A stretch of 64,000 nt of DNA, from positions 1-64,000 of the forward strand of contig AZLU01000041.1 of NCBI GenBank assembly GCA_002224055.1, written 5' to 3'. The notes below the pieces were generated by a model that worked only from the letters and a program-made list of their open reading frames with translations, was not told the DNA's origin and searched no databases. This DNA is from Pezizomycotina sp. ARF18 (taxonomy: Eukaryota; Ascomycota). Made by a program: the position numbers and the translations under genes. Numbering within the stretch: position 1 is the first letter of the stretch; each line of letters starts with the position of its first letter. Below, piece by piece: positions 44,912-56,354 of this stretch.

Positions 44912-45674
44912 GATAGGCGTGTGAGAGTAAGTATGAAAGCTAGCTTTTGAAGGATGAGTTTGTCGCTGTTGTTGTTAGATGTCGATTGTAAGAGAATTTA
45001 TTTGGCCGGCAATTAAAGCCAGAGAGTGAAAAAGGGAAAATTATTAAAATAACCAGCAGCGAACCGAAAACCAAGGGTAAATTAAGCCAGCAAGAAAATA
45101 ACGAGATAGTGATGGCAGGAATATCAATGCTGGAGGATATATTGCCATAGAACTATTTCAAATGAAGGGGAGGTTTTATTGATTGTCAGATATACTGGGG
45201 AGAGAAATATTGGGGTTTTATGTGACAATGCTAATTCCTTCCTCTGCTAAATAATGGCCCATGAACATTTTTAAGTCGGTAGTATACGACGGTGAGCATT
45301 CCGATTATATATACAACATATATATATTTTATTCGAGAGCACCTAGTACGTTCCCTACCTCTTTCGTTGGAACGACTACGAAGTATGTTTTTACACGACG
45401 GTAATCAGGCGGTGTATTTGTGAAAACCCCACAAGGATATCGGAAAATCATCAAGTCGGCTGCGTGTACGGTGTTCAAGAGTGCTCACAATTGTGATCAG
45501 TGAATACAGGAGCCTACGAGATCGTGAAGCGCTCCGTTTTATATATGTATTTCGGAAAATTGCGTAAACCAATTAAGCAAAAATGAAGGAAAACAATTTC
45601 TAAGGACACTTGCGTCAGGCCGCTAGAGCAATGGGCTTAAGGACAATCAATCTCGACAAATATATACCAGGCCT
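44912..45674. other. Intergenic, no supported gene
   Basis: AT-rich DNA without protein-like frames; promoter side of the gene at 44911. Confidence 0.5.
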
Positions 45675-46076
45675 TTAATTCCTCTCCTCCCCTTCCATCA
45701 TACCTTCTCCCCCGACCACCTCCCCTCCTCTCCACGACAATCGTAAATCCTTCCACAAGTCCATCATCCCACCTTCTTCACCACCAACATCATCGATCCT
45801 ATACCTCTTCGGCGTACTCACCCCACAATAACCATTTCCTCCCTACTAATCTTCAGCGACGTATTAATCGCATGCAACGCCGAATGGCTCAACTCGCCTG
45901 AAACCCTCTATTGATACGGCGCTTAATCCGGTCAACGTATGTTGGCACTTGTATATGTGACAGTCGTAGGAGCGCGTGCAGAAGTTCGGCGGCAGGTTTT
46001 GTCTGTGGAGGGGAAGGTTTGAATGGGAGGAGCGATATTTGAAGACGCGGATTCGGAGGATGGCTGGTGGGTATTC

Positions 46077-46114
<38 letters not shown>

Positions 46115-46600
46115 TAGCAGTTAGCACAAGCTCGAAGGGAGTGAAGTTGCAAAAGGAAGTAGGATGATGATTACCTCACTCCCCGCCTCCCCACTAGAAC
46201 TCTTAGTTGTAGCGACATTAAAAAAACATCCTCGACATTGTCGCTACGATACTCAGATACCGCGCGGCTGTTCACGCGGACCCTGGGCCTACTATATTCC
46301 TCCTGTTAACAACCGTCTCGTTCGGTTCGGATATGCTGAGGTGTCGCGCGATCCTGCCGCTGTCGAAGCATGCTAGTACGGCTCTGAACGCTCTGCGATC
46401 GTGAGTATGTGTAGCTGTCGCCGGCCTGTTGAAGAGCTGGCTTGCGCTCGGGTATTGACTGCTGCGGGGAGTCTCCGGCGTGCTGTTCCATGTCGCGGTG
46501 GTGGTGCGTCGCGTCGAGGATGAAGCGGCTGCGGAAGCTGAGGGGCGTTGATGTTCGGAGCGGTATAGGTGGTTTGGGGAGTTGAGGTGTTGGTGGGTTG
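45675..46600 (-). CDS. Unrecognised two-exon or more protein
   Basis: Exon 1 has several competing frames; the most protein-like reads SQYPSASQLFNRPATATHTH and RRAFRAVLACFDSGRIARHL then SISEPNETVVNRRNIVG. An intron at about 46062-46170 has donor GTAATC, two GCTAAC branch points and a CT-dinucleotide pyrimidine tract before a CAG acceptor. Exon 2 reads LHRQNLPPNFCTRSYDCHIY, KCQHTLTGLSAVSIEGFRRV and ALHAINTSLKISREEMVIV, and ends with an acidic/Gly stretch at TAA 45675-45677. The Cys-containing exon 2 is the most convincing part. No family recognised. Confidence 0.42.
46081..46112. repeat. GA/CT dinucleotide microsatellite, 16 units
   Basis: A perfect AG16 tract on plus. On the minus strand it is CT16 and sits where the polypyrimidine tract of an intron would be. 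Confidence 0.95.
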
Positions 46601-47082
46601 GCAGAAATTTGTTTGGCGTGTACGAAAAAAACTGGATGTTCTTTTTGTCGTGTAGGATATTTTTTACTACTGTTGGAAAAATTTAAGCCAAAAAGAAAAA
46701 AAAAAAAAAAAAAAAGAAAAGAAATCCGCTACTGCTGTTACTTTCGAAGGATGAACCACAGCTTTTGAATCCTGTTCGTGAAAAATGAAAAGGAAGAGAA
46801 AGCAGTAAAAAAAAAAAAAAAACCGCTTTGAATGATCGTATCAAATATGTAAAACACGCTTTAATGTAGAAAAGAATGACATGTAAGTGTGACACGAATA
46901 ATAAGATCTGACTTTTCATGAGCCGTTCTTTGAAAGAAAGCAGTCCATCGAACCCAACACCTAATCGAATCCCTCCCCAAGTCTCAATTCACTCACGAAG
47001 CGAAACTCCTCCAAACGCATGTCCCCTCGGGTTCAAGTTCTCCGCGGCAGCATACTTCGGCGGCTGGTGCATCTGCATGCCG
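46601..47082. other. Intergenic with poly-A tracts
   Basis: A homopolymers at about 46693-46715 and 46806-46822. No supported gene. Confidence 0.5.
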
Positions 47083-47720
47083 CTAAACCTCCATTCCACC
47101 CGCCGTACTACTCGCCCTCAACCTCCCCAAAACCTCACCAACACCACTGGCACCACCACAACTCGGAGCATTAACATAATCATAAACCCTCTCCAGCACG
47201 ATCCCAAAATCCTGCACGTACGGCGAGTGCGGTTCAGCGTGCCCTGGGGTTCCGAAGTGATAAAACCCACGAGGTTCCATACGTATCCGGGCACGGTTCG
47301 CTGTTGTTCCTGCGCTCGATGGCGGCGACGATGGGGCGGTTGCGCTCGTCGAACTTTAGGAGGTGGTGGACGTTGGGGCGGCGGACGGGGTTGACGGAGA
47401 CGGGGAACCAAGGAGTCGGAGGCGGAGAGGGTGTAGGTGCCGGGACTGCCGGTGGGTTCTTTGTGGAAGGGGCAGATTTCGAGGCGGGTGTTTGAGCCGC
47501 GGCGGTCTGTGGGGGGTAAAGGGTAGGTTAGGGAGGATGGAAGGAAAAGGGTAGGGAGTTGAAAGCACGGTTGACGGGAGGGACATACTTCACCTCCGCG
47601 CGGGAAGATAGCGTGTACAAATGGTCGACAGCATGGTGTCCTCGTATAGGAAAGTGCAAGCGAGTGTTGAGAGGTATAGTCTGGTTTTCCGAGTTCTGGA
47701 AGCAAGATCTGATGCTGATG
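47083..47720 (-). CDS. Unrecognised protein, two exons
   Basis: Exon 1 reads LPELGKPDYTSQHSLALSYT and PCCRPFVHAIFPRGG. An intron follows (donor GTGAAG or GTATGT, branch CCTAACC, acceptor CCCACAG). Exon 2 reads RRGSNTRLEICPFHKEPTGS, PGTYTLSASDSWFPVSVNP, RPNVHHLLKFDERNRPIVAA, IERRNNSEPCPDTYG and YVQDFGIVLERVYDYVNAPS, ending near TAG 47083-47085. One-base steps separate these pieces. The text is consistent with a soluble fungal protein of about 190 residues or more; the start is not certain and the stop may lie further on. No family recognised. Confidence 0.5.
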
Positions 47721-48051
47721 ATGGCCTAGTAGATTGCTTGATCGGAAAGATGGCCTTATTTTTAGCTTGATACCTGTACGGCTGGTCGTAAGAAATATAA
47801 GAGCGTAATGTAATGTATGGAAACGAAAGATATCCTGAAGAAAGAGATCCCAGGCGCTGTACGTGAAGAGAAAAAGAGCCTAATGATGAGAAGTCGGCGA
47901 AGAGAGTAAGATATATAGATGAATAGAGGAAGAGAAGGGAAGAATTGAAGCGACACAACAGGTATTTAACACCCGATAAATAATAAAATACTTATCTATG
48001 ATATTTCTTTAAAAATATGTGCTCTAAAGGTAAGTCGTTGACAACCCTAAA

Positions 48052-48195
48052 GTAAAATAAAGTAAATAAAATAAAAATAAATAAATAAAATAAATAAAAA
48101 TAAAATAAATAAATAAAATAAATAAAATAAAATAAAATAATAAAATAAATAAATAAAATAAAATAAAATAATAAATAAATAAAATATAATAAAAA
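48052..48195. repeat. AAATA/AAAT microsatellite
   Basis: Same unit family as at 28898-29173. Its translation is a Phe/Ile/Tyr/Leu repeat and not a gene. Confidence 0.95.
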
Positions 48196-48819
48196 GATGT
48201 GGTATATTTAACCTGCAGAATCCCTTGGTTAGCTGAAAAAGCACCTCACGATATTACAAGAACCAACAAAGAGGCCCGATGCAGTGAGGTTCATTAAGTC
48301 TTTTACTAAGTAGTTGGGGAGGCCCAAGCCTCTTTCTCTACCCAGGGCGATGCTCGATGCTCAGTCCGGTTATTTTTTTTATTTTATTTATTTATTTTTT
48401 TTTTTTTGCTTACGTAAGTTTGAATTTCGGGTCGACACTACGTTCCCCTCTGCAATCAGGATAAAACTACTTACTATTCGAGCCTAACCTTTTCTCACCT
48501 CTACACTCTGACCTTTTAACCTCTTAGCTTTTTAACCTCTCCGCTTCGTATTACTAGCAATCCAACTCCTCCCATACTAGGTTACCATTTGAGATACCTT
48601 ATATTCGAAGATAGAGAAAAAAAAGAAAGGAAAACGGAAAAGAAAACCGAATAATATATATGAATAATCTAAAGGTATTCGAAATCTTTAGGGCCGCTTT
48701 TCGGCGCGACTACTCGCAGTTTTGCAATTAATTTTAGTAGAAGTAATTATCTTCTTTTTTTTTTTTTTTTTTTAATTCAAATTCAAAGTTGCCGCAGTAA
48801 ATTTTGATAACCTTCTGCA

Positions 48820-48833
48820 CCCCCCCCCCCCCC
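48820..48833. repeat. C14 homopolymer
   Basis: Fourteen C in a row, rare in this AT-rich setting; exact length may be affected by sequencing. Confidence 0.9.
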
Positions 48834-49106
48834 GGCCTTTCTCTTTCTTCCTCGAATTTATTTCTCCTAGGCTAGGTATTTTTCAGTTTTTTTTCCGGGA
48901 GAGTCCGAGCGAGATTAGTATTTTTCTTTTTAGAAAGAAGGGAAAGGAAGGGGACCATCAGCGACTTTCACGGGCTGACACTACAAGTAGCACCACCTTG
49001 CGTATTCTCGATAGTAGAATCTGAGCACCGCTTGTGCCTCAAGGTATTGTAGCACTTTTTTTTTTTTTTTTTTCACGAGGCCGTATACGCAGGCTCAAAA
49101 GGGTTC

Positions 49107-50080
49107 CTCGGAAACCGACAGACGTTGCTTTTTGTCCTGCGGGTTGAGGAGACGTCAATTCGGTCAAATAGGGAAAAAAAAAAAAGGCCCGGTAAGATGG
49201 ATTGCCGCTGTGCTTTCGTAGCCCCGCGACGATGGCAAATCGGAAAGAGACAGATTTTCCTGACTTCCTCCGAGGATGAATGCCAAGCAAGGGTTCCGGG
49301 GGCAAGCAGGCTTACGGTACCTGTGCCGAACCGATACCGATGACTGTCTTCGTGAGGCTGCGCCTGTCGTGCTCTCCGCCGCCGCCGTCCGCCCAGCGGT
49401 CCTCGAGAACATAGACCACGTTCGCACGAGAGAGCCGGAGATCCCCTGATCAAAACCTACGAGGGCTGCCCGAGGTGCACGCTGTTCTCCAAAGCGGCGG
49501 TGGAGGAAGGAACGGACGTGGTGGACCATGGGGGCGGAGGAACTGGAAGGAGGACGGAGGCGGCCAACAGGTTAGCCCATTGTACCAAGACGGCGTGTAC
49601 GCGGCGTGAGAATGGAACAAGACAGGCACAGGAAAGGAGTGGAGGCGGAAAAGGCGAGGAAGAGAGAGAAAGCGGAAGAGAAGCTGAGGAGGAAAGAGGA
49701 GAAAAAGGAAAGAGGCGGAGAGGAAGAGGGCGAGGGAAGAGGCAGAGGCAGAGGCAGACTATGCAGCAGTGGCTGCAGCTCCGGTTCCAGCTCCTCGCGT
49801 CCAGCTCCGGCGACGTCGCCGGCAAATCCACCGCGGGAGGTGACCGCGCAGGAACCTCCAGCGGCCGGCCGCCCACAGAGGTAGACGAGCTGGCGGAGGG
49901 CGTGGGGACTCTGAGGACGACGGAGGGCCGGACAATACGGGTCCGGAAGGACAAAAGGCTTCGGTGAAGGAGAAGCTGGCGGGTACCGTTTGGCGGCCGC
50001 TGAAATACGGTGGGTACCAGGAACGCCTCTGGAAAACTTTTACCCAGAAGGCCAGGAGAATTCTATCTGAAAAGCGTTGA
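49107..50080 (+). CDS. Unrecognised protein with charged coiled-coil segment
   Basis: The plus strand reads, with frame steps, AYGTCAEPIPMTVF, AVLENIDHVRTRE (with a step), LIKTYEGCPRCTLFSKAAVE, a Lys/Glu/Arg-rich run RKREKAEEKLRRKEEKKERG likely to be helical or coiled-coil, then DYAAVAAAPVPAPR or in another frame MQQWLQLRFQLLASSSGDVA, and KEKLAGTVWRPLKYGGYQER then LWKTFTQKARRILSEKR before TGA 50078-50080. The C-terminal piece is the cleanest. The minus strand is also partly open here but gives Ser/Pro/Leu low complexity. The start is not known. No family recognised. Confidence 0.45.
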
Positions 50081-50785
50081 GAATTCCCTTTTTTAGAATC
50101 TAAGATGACGCTGGAGACGGTATGTGAGTTCGAAGGGGGCTTATTATTTCGATTGTGATTTTGACTATTGCTGTTTCGTATCGGAGAATGGTCTTCCGCG
50201 CTGAAAATCCTCTCCGACAGTAACGGCAAGCTGGAAGGTGTTTGGAAGCGGGCCGGAAAGCCGTATGAGAATAATGGGGAAGATGAATTTGACTTGATCA
50301 TGATGATCGGTGATAGCTATGCTATGGCTATAAAATAATGAATATGGAAATGAAAATGAAAGAAGAAGAAGATACGGCGAACAAATTAAATGTTGCACGA
50401 AAAAGGACTGTTGTTTGAATGAAAAGTCCTAACGATTAATCTACATATATATTGAATGGTATTGATGAATAATATTGAGCTTTGTTGTTAGCTACCTAGT
50501 ATATGCCCGATTTTCTTCTTGACGTATGAAAGAGAGCGAAAGATCGTATTCCTATTCCACCTTTTTTATTACCCGGCTCTTACTAAGTAAGAACTGATAG
50601 AGCCGTCGAGATTCCGGGCCATCGAGAGATGTAATCTTATAGCTCAAGCCGCAGGCTCGGCCAGTCGGTTCAATGACTAACACTTTTTTTATATGGAGTT
50701 ATAGTATAATTACGTCCCAAGCTATTAACCGAGCTCAAGACGATATCAAGATATATATACATATTATTATCATGATAAGTGAAAA
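50081..50785. other. Intergenic, no supported gene
   Basis: AT-rich DNA between convergent genes. No protein-like frame. Confidence 0.5.
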
Positions 50786-51697
50786 CTACTTTTGAGTAAA
50801 TCGCCCTTTCTTCTGCATCAGCGGCCCGCCCTCTCCAGCTCGTGCGGAGTATTGGTTCTTACGGCCATGCTCGCCAGCTCGCGCGGTCGGCGCGGCGAAG
50901 TTCCCGAGGGTCAAATTCGGCCCTTCCGGCAGACGTCTCCTGTTCCATCCTACCGTCGTGCTCCGGAGCTGGTCGCGTGTCCAGGTATTGAGCTTTCGTA
51001 TGCCTGCCGTCGTCGCGGTTCACGCGCCTCCGCGGCTGCGGCTCGTCGATGTCGTCTTCCTCCCTGTTGAACGCTACGTCCATGTTGTCAGATTCGAGGC
51101 GGACGTTCGCGTGCCAGCGTTCGCCGTCGGCGCGGGAGTGCTCCTCTAACTACTTGTCGGACTTTTCTTTGACGTCCCCGTGCTCCTGCTTCGGCGTCAA
51201 GAGCGCTTCGTCCAAGGGGTCGCCGCGGTTACCGTGGTAATGAAAATTTCTGAATTCATCCTCGTCGGGCTCGGATTTGGCGCCCTCCAGCTTTGGCTTA
51301 AGCCGTCTCCGCCGGGGTACTGCCGGGGTTGCGATCGTCTTCGTCTGACTGGAAGATGCCCTCTTATTCTTTTTACATTCCAGCTCTCTTCTTCCGAGGT
51401 CGGAATCCTCCTCCAAGTCGTAGTACTCGTCATCGTAATCGTCCTCCTCCATTTTCAAGCCGAACTCGTCCTTCACCTCTATCGGATCCCACTCCGGCTC
51501 CTCTCGCAAAGTCTGCCTTGCTGGCTCCCTGAAATTCCCTTGGCCGAACCGCGCGGCGGTGCCATCCGCTTCCAGTACTCCGCCTTAACCTCCGGGGACA
51601 GATCCGGCCCTCTCCCACTTCGAGCTTCCGGGGTCCTTCCACGGGCGTAACGGAGCTTGCCTATTGCCGGTTCCGCCTCCAGGTCTAAGAAACTACA
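50786..51697 (-). CDS. Unrecognised acidic protein, 5' end missing
   Basis: The minus strand opens after a likely TAG acceptor near 51687-51698 with DLEAEPAIGKLRYARGRTPE and DLSPEVKAEYWKRMAPPRG. It continues EEPEWDPIEVKDEFGLKME, an acidic run DDYDDEYYDLEEDSDLGRRE, LKPKLEGAKSEPDEDEFRNF, NRGDPLDEALLTPKQEHGDV, DGERWHANVRLESDNMDVAF and REEDDIDEPQPRRRVNRDDG, ending near TAG 50786-50788. Upstream of 51700 the sequence turns AT-rich and no first exon is visible, so the gene is 5'-truncated or its first exon is short and unseen. Composition suggests a nuclear or scaffold protein, but that is a guess. Confidence 0.52.
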
Positions 51698-52429
51698 AAT
51701 GTCAGTGGAAGTTTTTCTTTTTGTGGCTAATTTTTTTCTAAGCAAAGAAAAAAAAATTTTAGTCCGCTAATGGAGTTTATTTTGTACTTTTAAGTAGAAA
51801 AAAAGTATTTAAATAAAAGGTATTAAAATACCTATATAATTAATTAATAATAACATCGATCATCATTAAAACTGTGGTACTTAAGTAAGAAAAAATAAAT
51901 AATAATTTTAGAAGAATCCGGCAAATTAAATGACATTGATGATTGCCTTGGTGCCTTTTTTCACTTGCTCATTATTCCGCACTAACTAAGGCCGCACTAC
52001 ATAGTCTAGAGGCCCTACAAAAAAGTAAAAGCCGCACTTCAATTCTCTAGTCGTTGGGCATAAAGCAAGTTGTTTGTTGGCCTTACCATATTTAATATCC
52101 GAATAATTTCTATAATAGCATTTGGCTAAAGTATTCTTATCTTAAAAATAACAATAAAAAAGGAAAAATCTCCACCAACATGAATAGTACTTTTCCGAAA
52201 AAAAAAAAAAAAAATTTTTTTTTACCCTCAATAGTAGTGTTATTGAAGCTACTTGATTTCGTTCTTCGTTATAATGGTAGTGTTGTTGGGGTCTCGATAT
52301 AGCGGACTCAAGTTGAAATTTGTTTGTTAGAAGGTGGTGTCCAGCTTGCGTTTTGAGTATCTCCTCGTTGATCTTGATGACGTGCTCGACCTCCATCCAT
52401 ATCACATCTCTTTTAGCCTTTCCAAGCTT
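51698..52429. other. AT-rich non-coding
   Basis: No gene. It contains a short inverted repeat (AGGTATT / AATACCT) near 51819-51833 and an A16 plus T9 homopolymer junction at about 52198-52223. Confidence 0.5.
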
Positions 52430-53407
52430 GCCCAGTGCTTCTTTATCAAGCCCTTCGCCACCTTCGCTCTTTCCAGAGAGTCGGCTTTAGCACGAATGAG
52501 AAGGTAGCGACCGCATTACACGCAGACTTATCAGCAGCGGCCGAAGGTCAGGCACAGCTTGCCGGTGGAATTGACATACCTCACTGCTCATCCCCGCGAG
52601 GTGTGGTTTACAGAACGGAGACAAAATTTTCATGCGGGGAAAGCCAGTTGTACGGACGCGGAGAGGAACTTTGCTGACCTTATGCGATTACGCCCTGCCA
52701 ATCAGGTTTCCCAGGGGGGAATCCGATCCTTGAACTTTTAGCCTACAGAGCAGGTTTACGATACAAAATAAAGGACTCGCTGATCGGTAGGAGCTCTCCA
52801 TGGAACAAGAGGCGCCGAGGCCCTCTAGGAAACATGAAGGGAACTCGCCGAGCCTCCACGTCGCATACTTTAAATACAGACCAAAACGGAAGATGCACTG
52901 TTAGCCTTTCTCCTTCATCGGAGCACATGCCGAGACATCATCGAAAGAAAGCGGCTGAAGATGCCGACGTACCTTTTGCAGCGCACGTCGCATGAAGCCA
53001 GGTTGCATGGTCAAGATAGTGGTGTATCGTGAAAGCGATGGGGATTTCGGGCGGCGGTAAGCTAGTGCAAGACGTTATCCGGGATCAACACCCATGGTGG
53101 CAATGGAATACCTCGCGCTCAGTACTTCTGAATGTACACATGCTGGACCTTTTTCTTCCAACGAGTAACGCACTATTACCGCTGCCTACTCCAATCGATG
53201 CTATGGCCTACGCGAATGCAGGGCACCAGTTTGGGCTATCGAAGAAGACCCGACAATCGCCTCGAAGGGGCGATTTTGCTGATGTCAAATCCGTGGTGCT
53301 ATAATAAGGAGAAATGGCTAAAGCAAAGGACGGGCCGATACGAGATCGACCCAACGACGCCTGTTGCTTGTCGCGGTTGCCGTTCGAGGCTTAGTGACTG
53401 CGTGTAA
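52430..53407 (+). CDS. Conserved fungal hypothetical protein
   Basis: The plus strand reads, with frame steps, GFSTNEKVATALHADLSAAA, LPVELTYLTAHPREVWFTER, KASCTDAERNFADLMRLRPA, VKIVVYRESDGDF, GGGKLVQDVIRDQHPWWQWN, TSRSVLLNVHMLDLFLP, LPTPIDAMAYANAGHQFGLS and EGAILLMSNPWCYNKEKWLK, ending RSRLSDCV and TAA 53405-53407. The pattern GGxLxQxxxxDxxxxxxW...SVLLNVHMLD...PxTPIDAxAYAxAGxxFG reminds me of a widespread fungal family of unknown function; I recall the pattern but no name or role. No signal peptide or membrane segment is seen. The 5' end is uncertain. At least four frame steps. Confidence 0.52.
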
Positions 53408-54804
53408 ATTCTCCTGCAGCTTCCTTGCTTTTGACCCTTGTTTACGAGTATGGCTATACAGGAGGCTAATCACTGCTCTCTCAAACACGGTTTACGTCCT
53501 TGCAACCACGTTTTCGTAACAAGTGCATTCAACGACAGCAATTTTCGCGATAGTATGGGCAATAGGAAGTATCCGCTTCCAGACGTTGGCCACGCGTCGT
53601 CGGCTTTTCTGCTCCGATGAATCTTCTTGAGGAAGAATCCGTAGACCGCGAAGAGAGGTACATTTACTTAAGGTCGAAGATGGAGGGTGGCGTTTGAGTC
53701 AATTTACAAAACGACCTCTATCGTATAAGATTCCAATGTCTCTAGCGGCCAGGTTATTTTCCCGTTCCCTGGCCGAACCCCGATTTCCGATGCTTCACGA
53801 GGTCTTGATGTACTATTTCATAGCCCATACATTGTACACATGCATGCACGAGCCATTGGCTGGTGAATTGCGATGCATGTTGTAAGCATCTTCACAATAT
53901 GGACTCCGTCATCAAGGCGGTGCTGCTAAAGTACCGTTTTAATTCTGAACGCCAATCGGCGCTTTGCCCGTCGCATAAAATGCACCCATAGCCTTCAATT
54001 GCCGCAGAAAGCTATACTTTCACAAGAATGCCCCACTGAGGGATTCACGTCCACCATGATAATGAATCTTTGCGACCGAGAAGTTGTGATAGGAAGGTCG
54101 GTATGCTTCGCAGCCGACGAGTGCTAAGCTATAGCTTTGACAATATTGTGACCACAACCGAGCCATCAAAGTTTACCTCATCGGCGACTTTGTCAAGACC
54201 CATCCGATCGTTAATCGGGAGAACCGAGACTATAGAGCTGAACCCAAAAAAGCTGGATTCGTTTAGCTCTCGTAAATTAAATCATGCAAGTCTAGACGAA
54301 GGCTGAGCTTGCCTTCTACCCGGTCTCCAGATTGGTCAACGGCGATATTTTTGGTTTTTGTGGAGGCCATTAACCAAAATAGCGAAACGTGGCGCTCGTT
54401 AGCAACTAAACCTCATTTGGCTGTATATTCACCGAGATTCCGATCCCTCATTGCCAGTAACTGTCTATGGAAAACAAAAACTCGACTGAGATGCAGAACG
54501 GTTAACCGAGCAGATCTAAGGCCCTCTGTGGACGAGGGCATTGGTTGGATGAGGCTACCGAAGGCCTCCTAGGCAGGGGCTCTTAGCGTCGTTTGTTCGA
54601 GGTATTGAGGTCAAATTTTTTTTAATTTTTTTTTTTTTTTCGTGTATAGGATTTGTTAGTTTTTGCAACTTTTTGGCAGGTTTTCGAGGTGTCGGGCGAC
54701 CTTTCGCCTCGGTATTACGGATTTTTCGGTCTCGCGCCCACGCTAAATACCCTCCCAGGTTGCATGCTTTACCGTCCATGCTGGAAAAAGCAGGAAGCGA
54801 TTCC
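53408..54804. other. No supported gene; promoter of the 54951 gene at the end
   Basis: Several short open frames on both strands, for example minus about 54270-54130 containing GLDKVADEVNFDGSVVVTIL, read like protein, but none links into a gene. A poly-T tract lies at about 54618-54640. Confidence 0.35.
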
Positions 54805-54812
54805 TATATAAA
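54805..54812 (+). promoter_or_regulatory. TATA box of the 54951 gene
   Basis: TATATAAA lies 146 bp upstream of the ATG in otherwise mixed-composition DNA, at a spacing that leaves room for a leader of about 100 nt. Confidence 0.55.
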
Positions 54813-54950
54813 CTGCGGTTTCCAGACATTCAGGAAATTTATCGTTTAACTCAGATCAGTACCATCATCAACATCATCACCAATCCATATCACCTCTCGA
54901 CTTGGAAATCCATAATTACTCGATTCATTAGAACCTTGCTGGCTAGCATC

Positions 54951-55650
54951 ATGCGTTTCTCCTACATCTTTATCGCTGCATCCATTGCTCCTCCGGCCAC
55001 GCGCGCCATCTGTTTTCTCGCAGCAAATCGTCGTAACGGCCAGATCATAGCCTCCAACCCCTCGGAGCCGTTCACCTGGTGCGGCGGGCCCAACAAGCAA
55101 TTCAACGTCGGTGCCGGGGCTCCCTGCACTTCTCACGACTATACGACGTACACCCAAGGCAGCGACGGCCAGGGCAACGTATACACCTGGGGCGCCTGCA
55201 AACTTACCAGAACTACCAAAGCGGCAGCGACCAAGTCTATCACTTCCTCTCGCTGCCGCCGGGAGCCACCAACTGCCAGATATTCATGGACCAAGGTGCA
55301 TCGGGTTCCGTACCCTGGCGTTACGATTGTGCCAAACCAGATGCCGCTGGATTTGAGCACGGTGCCTAACCCCGCTGATGCGACGGGAAGATTAGCTTCG
55401 CTAGTAAATCGGAGTATTCTTTGTACGAATCAGGTTAACGATTCGGGACGTCAGGGCAGAATCAGGTGGGCAGCAGAGCGGCAGTACTGGCGGAACGAGC
55501 CAGAATGGGTCGACGGGTACTACGGGCTCGAATGGAGATAACGGGCAGACTGGTAGCTGCGGTCCCGAAGGCACCGGGTGTACCGGTGGTAACCCGAAGC
55601 CGAGTACTACGAGTAGTAAAGCTCCCGCGAAGCCAACCAGGCATCATTAG
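54951..55650 (+). CDS. Secreted Cys-containing protein with Gly/Ser/Thr tail
   Basis: The ATG at 54951 starts MRFSYIFIAASIAPPATRA, a signal peptide. The body reads NGQIIASNPSEPFTWCGGPN, KQFNVGAGAPCTSHDYTTYT, QGSDGQGNVYTWGAC, then after a step YQSGSDQVYHFLSLPPGATN, CQIFMDQGASGSVPWRYDCA and a third frame for a tail GGQQSGSTGGTSQNGSTGTT and GPEGTGCTGGNPKPSTTSS, ending KPTRHH at TAG 55648-55650. Five or more Cys residues in the body suggest disulphides in an extracellular protein; the tail resembles O-glycosylated linkers of fungal surface proteins. I recognise no catalytic domain. A small effector or cell-wall protein is the natural guess. Two to three frame steps; no intron required. Confidence 0.68.
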
Positions 55651-56354
55651 AGTTCCGTGCGACAGTTCATCTTTTTACTATTGTAAATCACTCCATGAAG
55701 AGTAAACGCGTTTGTGTTAATGATCATTTTTAAAGAAGAACGTTGTTTCAATTTACAGTAATCAAGATACATCAGGATATCATGGAGAACCCAGCTGGGT
55801 TATAAACGTGAGGACAGACCGGGAGGATGATGACTTGGGGAAAGCGTAAGACAGAAAAGTACATAGACTCAAAAGAAAACTGGACGAGAACATTGATCCG
55901 AGCACAAAAGAAGCTAGCTAAATGAATGACTTCAAAAAAAAAAAAAAAAAAAAAAAAAAAACCGAGAAGATGGCTACATAGAAACTACGAAATATACAAT
56001 AACTCGGTATATATTATTATTAAGCTTATTATAAGGTAAAAATTTAATATATTTATTTATAATCTATTAATAACATAAATAAAATATAAATATTTTAAAT
56101 TTAATATATATATATTATTATTATTATAATAACTTTTATATTAAAAATTTAAACAGACTTAACTTAAAAATAAAATTAATATATAAAAATTTATTGAAAA
56201 AGATTAAAATCTTATTAAAATATTGTCACGTGGGCTCCCTATAGGACCTAAATCGTAGTCTGCTACCAGATATAGGGGCCGGTGGCGATAAGGAACCTCC
56301 AAGTCTGACTTAAGTAAATTCGAATAGAGCAAAAAGTCGGAGCTTCCTGTACGA
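55651..56354. other. Poly-A tract and AT-rich island
   Basis: The 3' flank of the secreted-protein gene is followed by an A28 run at 55934-55961 and the AT island at 55980-56225. Confidence 0.6.
55980..56225. other. AT-rich island, possible RIP-degraded repeat
   Basis: The stretch is almost entirely A and T, with TA and TTAA steps and sharp edges into normal DNA near 56226 (GTCACGTGGGC). Like the 42.75-43.18 kb island it has the look of a RIP-mutated repeat, but no element can be identified. Confidence 0.5.

Larger units (their letters stand above)
47721..49106. other. Intergenic with repeats
   Basis: AAATA/AAAT microsatellite at about 48052-48195, T-rich runs at 48373-48407, 48753-48772 and 49058-49072, and a C14 run at 48820-48833. 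No supported gene. Confidence 0.6.

Noticed and set aside
48047-48244. Minus-strand open frame rich in Phe, Ile, Leu, Tyr
   Set aside because: It is again a microsatellite translation.
49457-49954. 165-codon minus frame rich in Ser, Pro, Leu
   Set aside because: It is antisense to the charged plus-strand coding sequence; the plus strand has the cleaner C-terminal protein.
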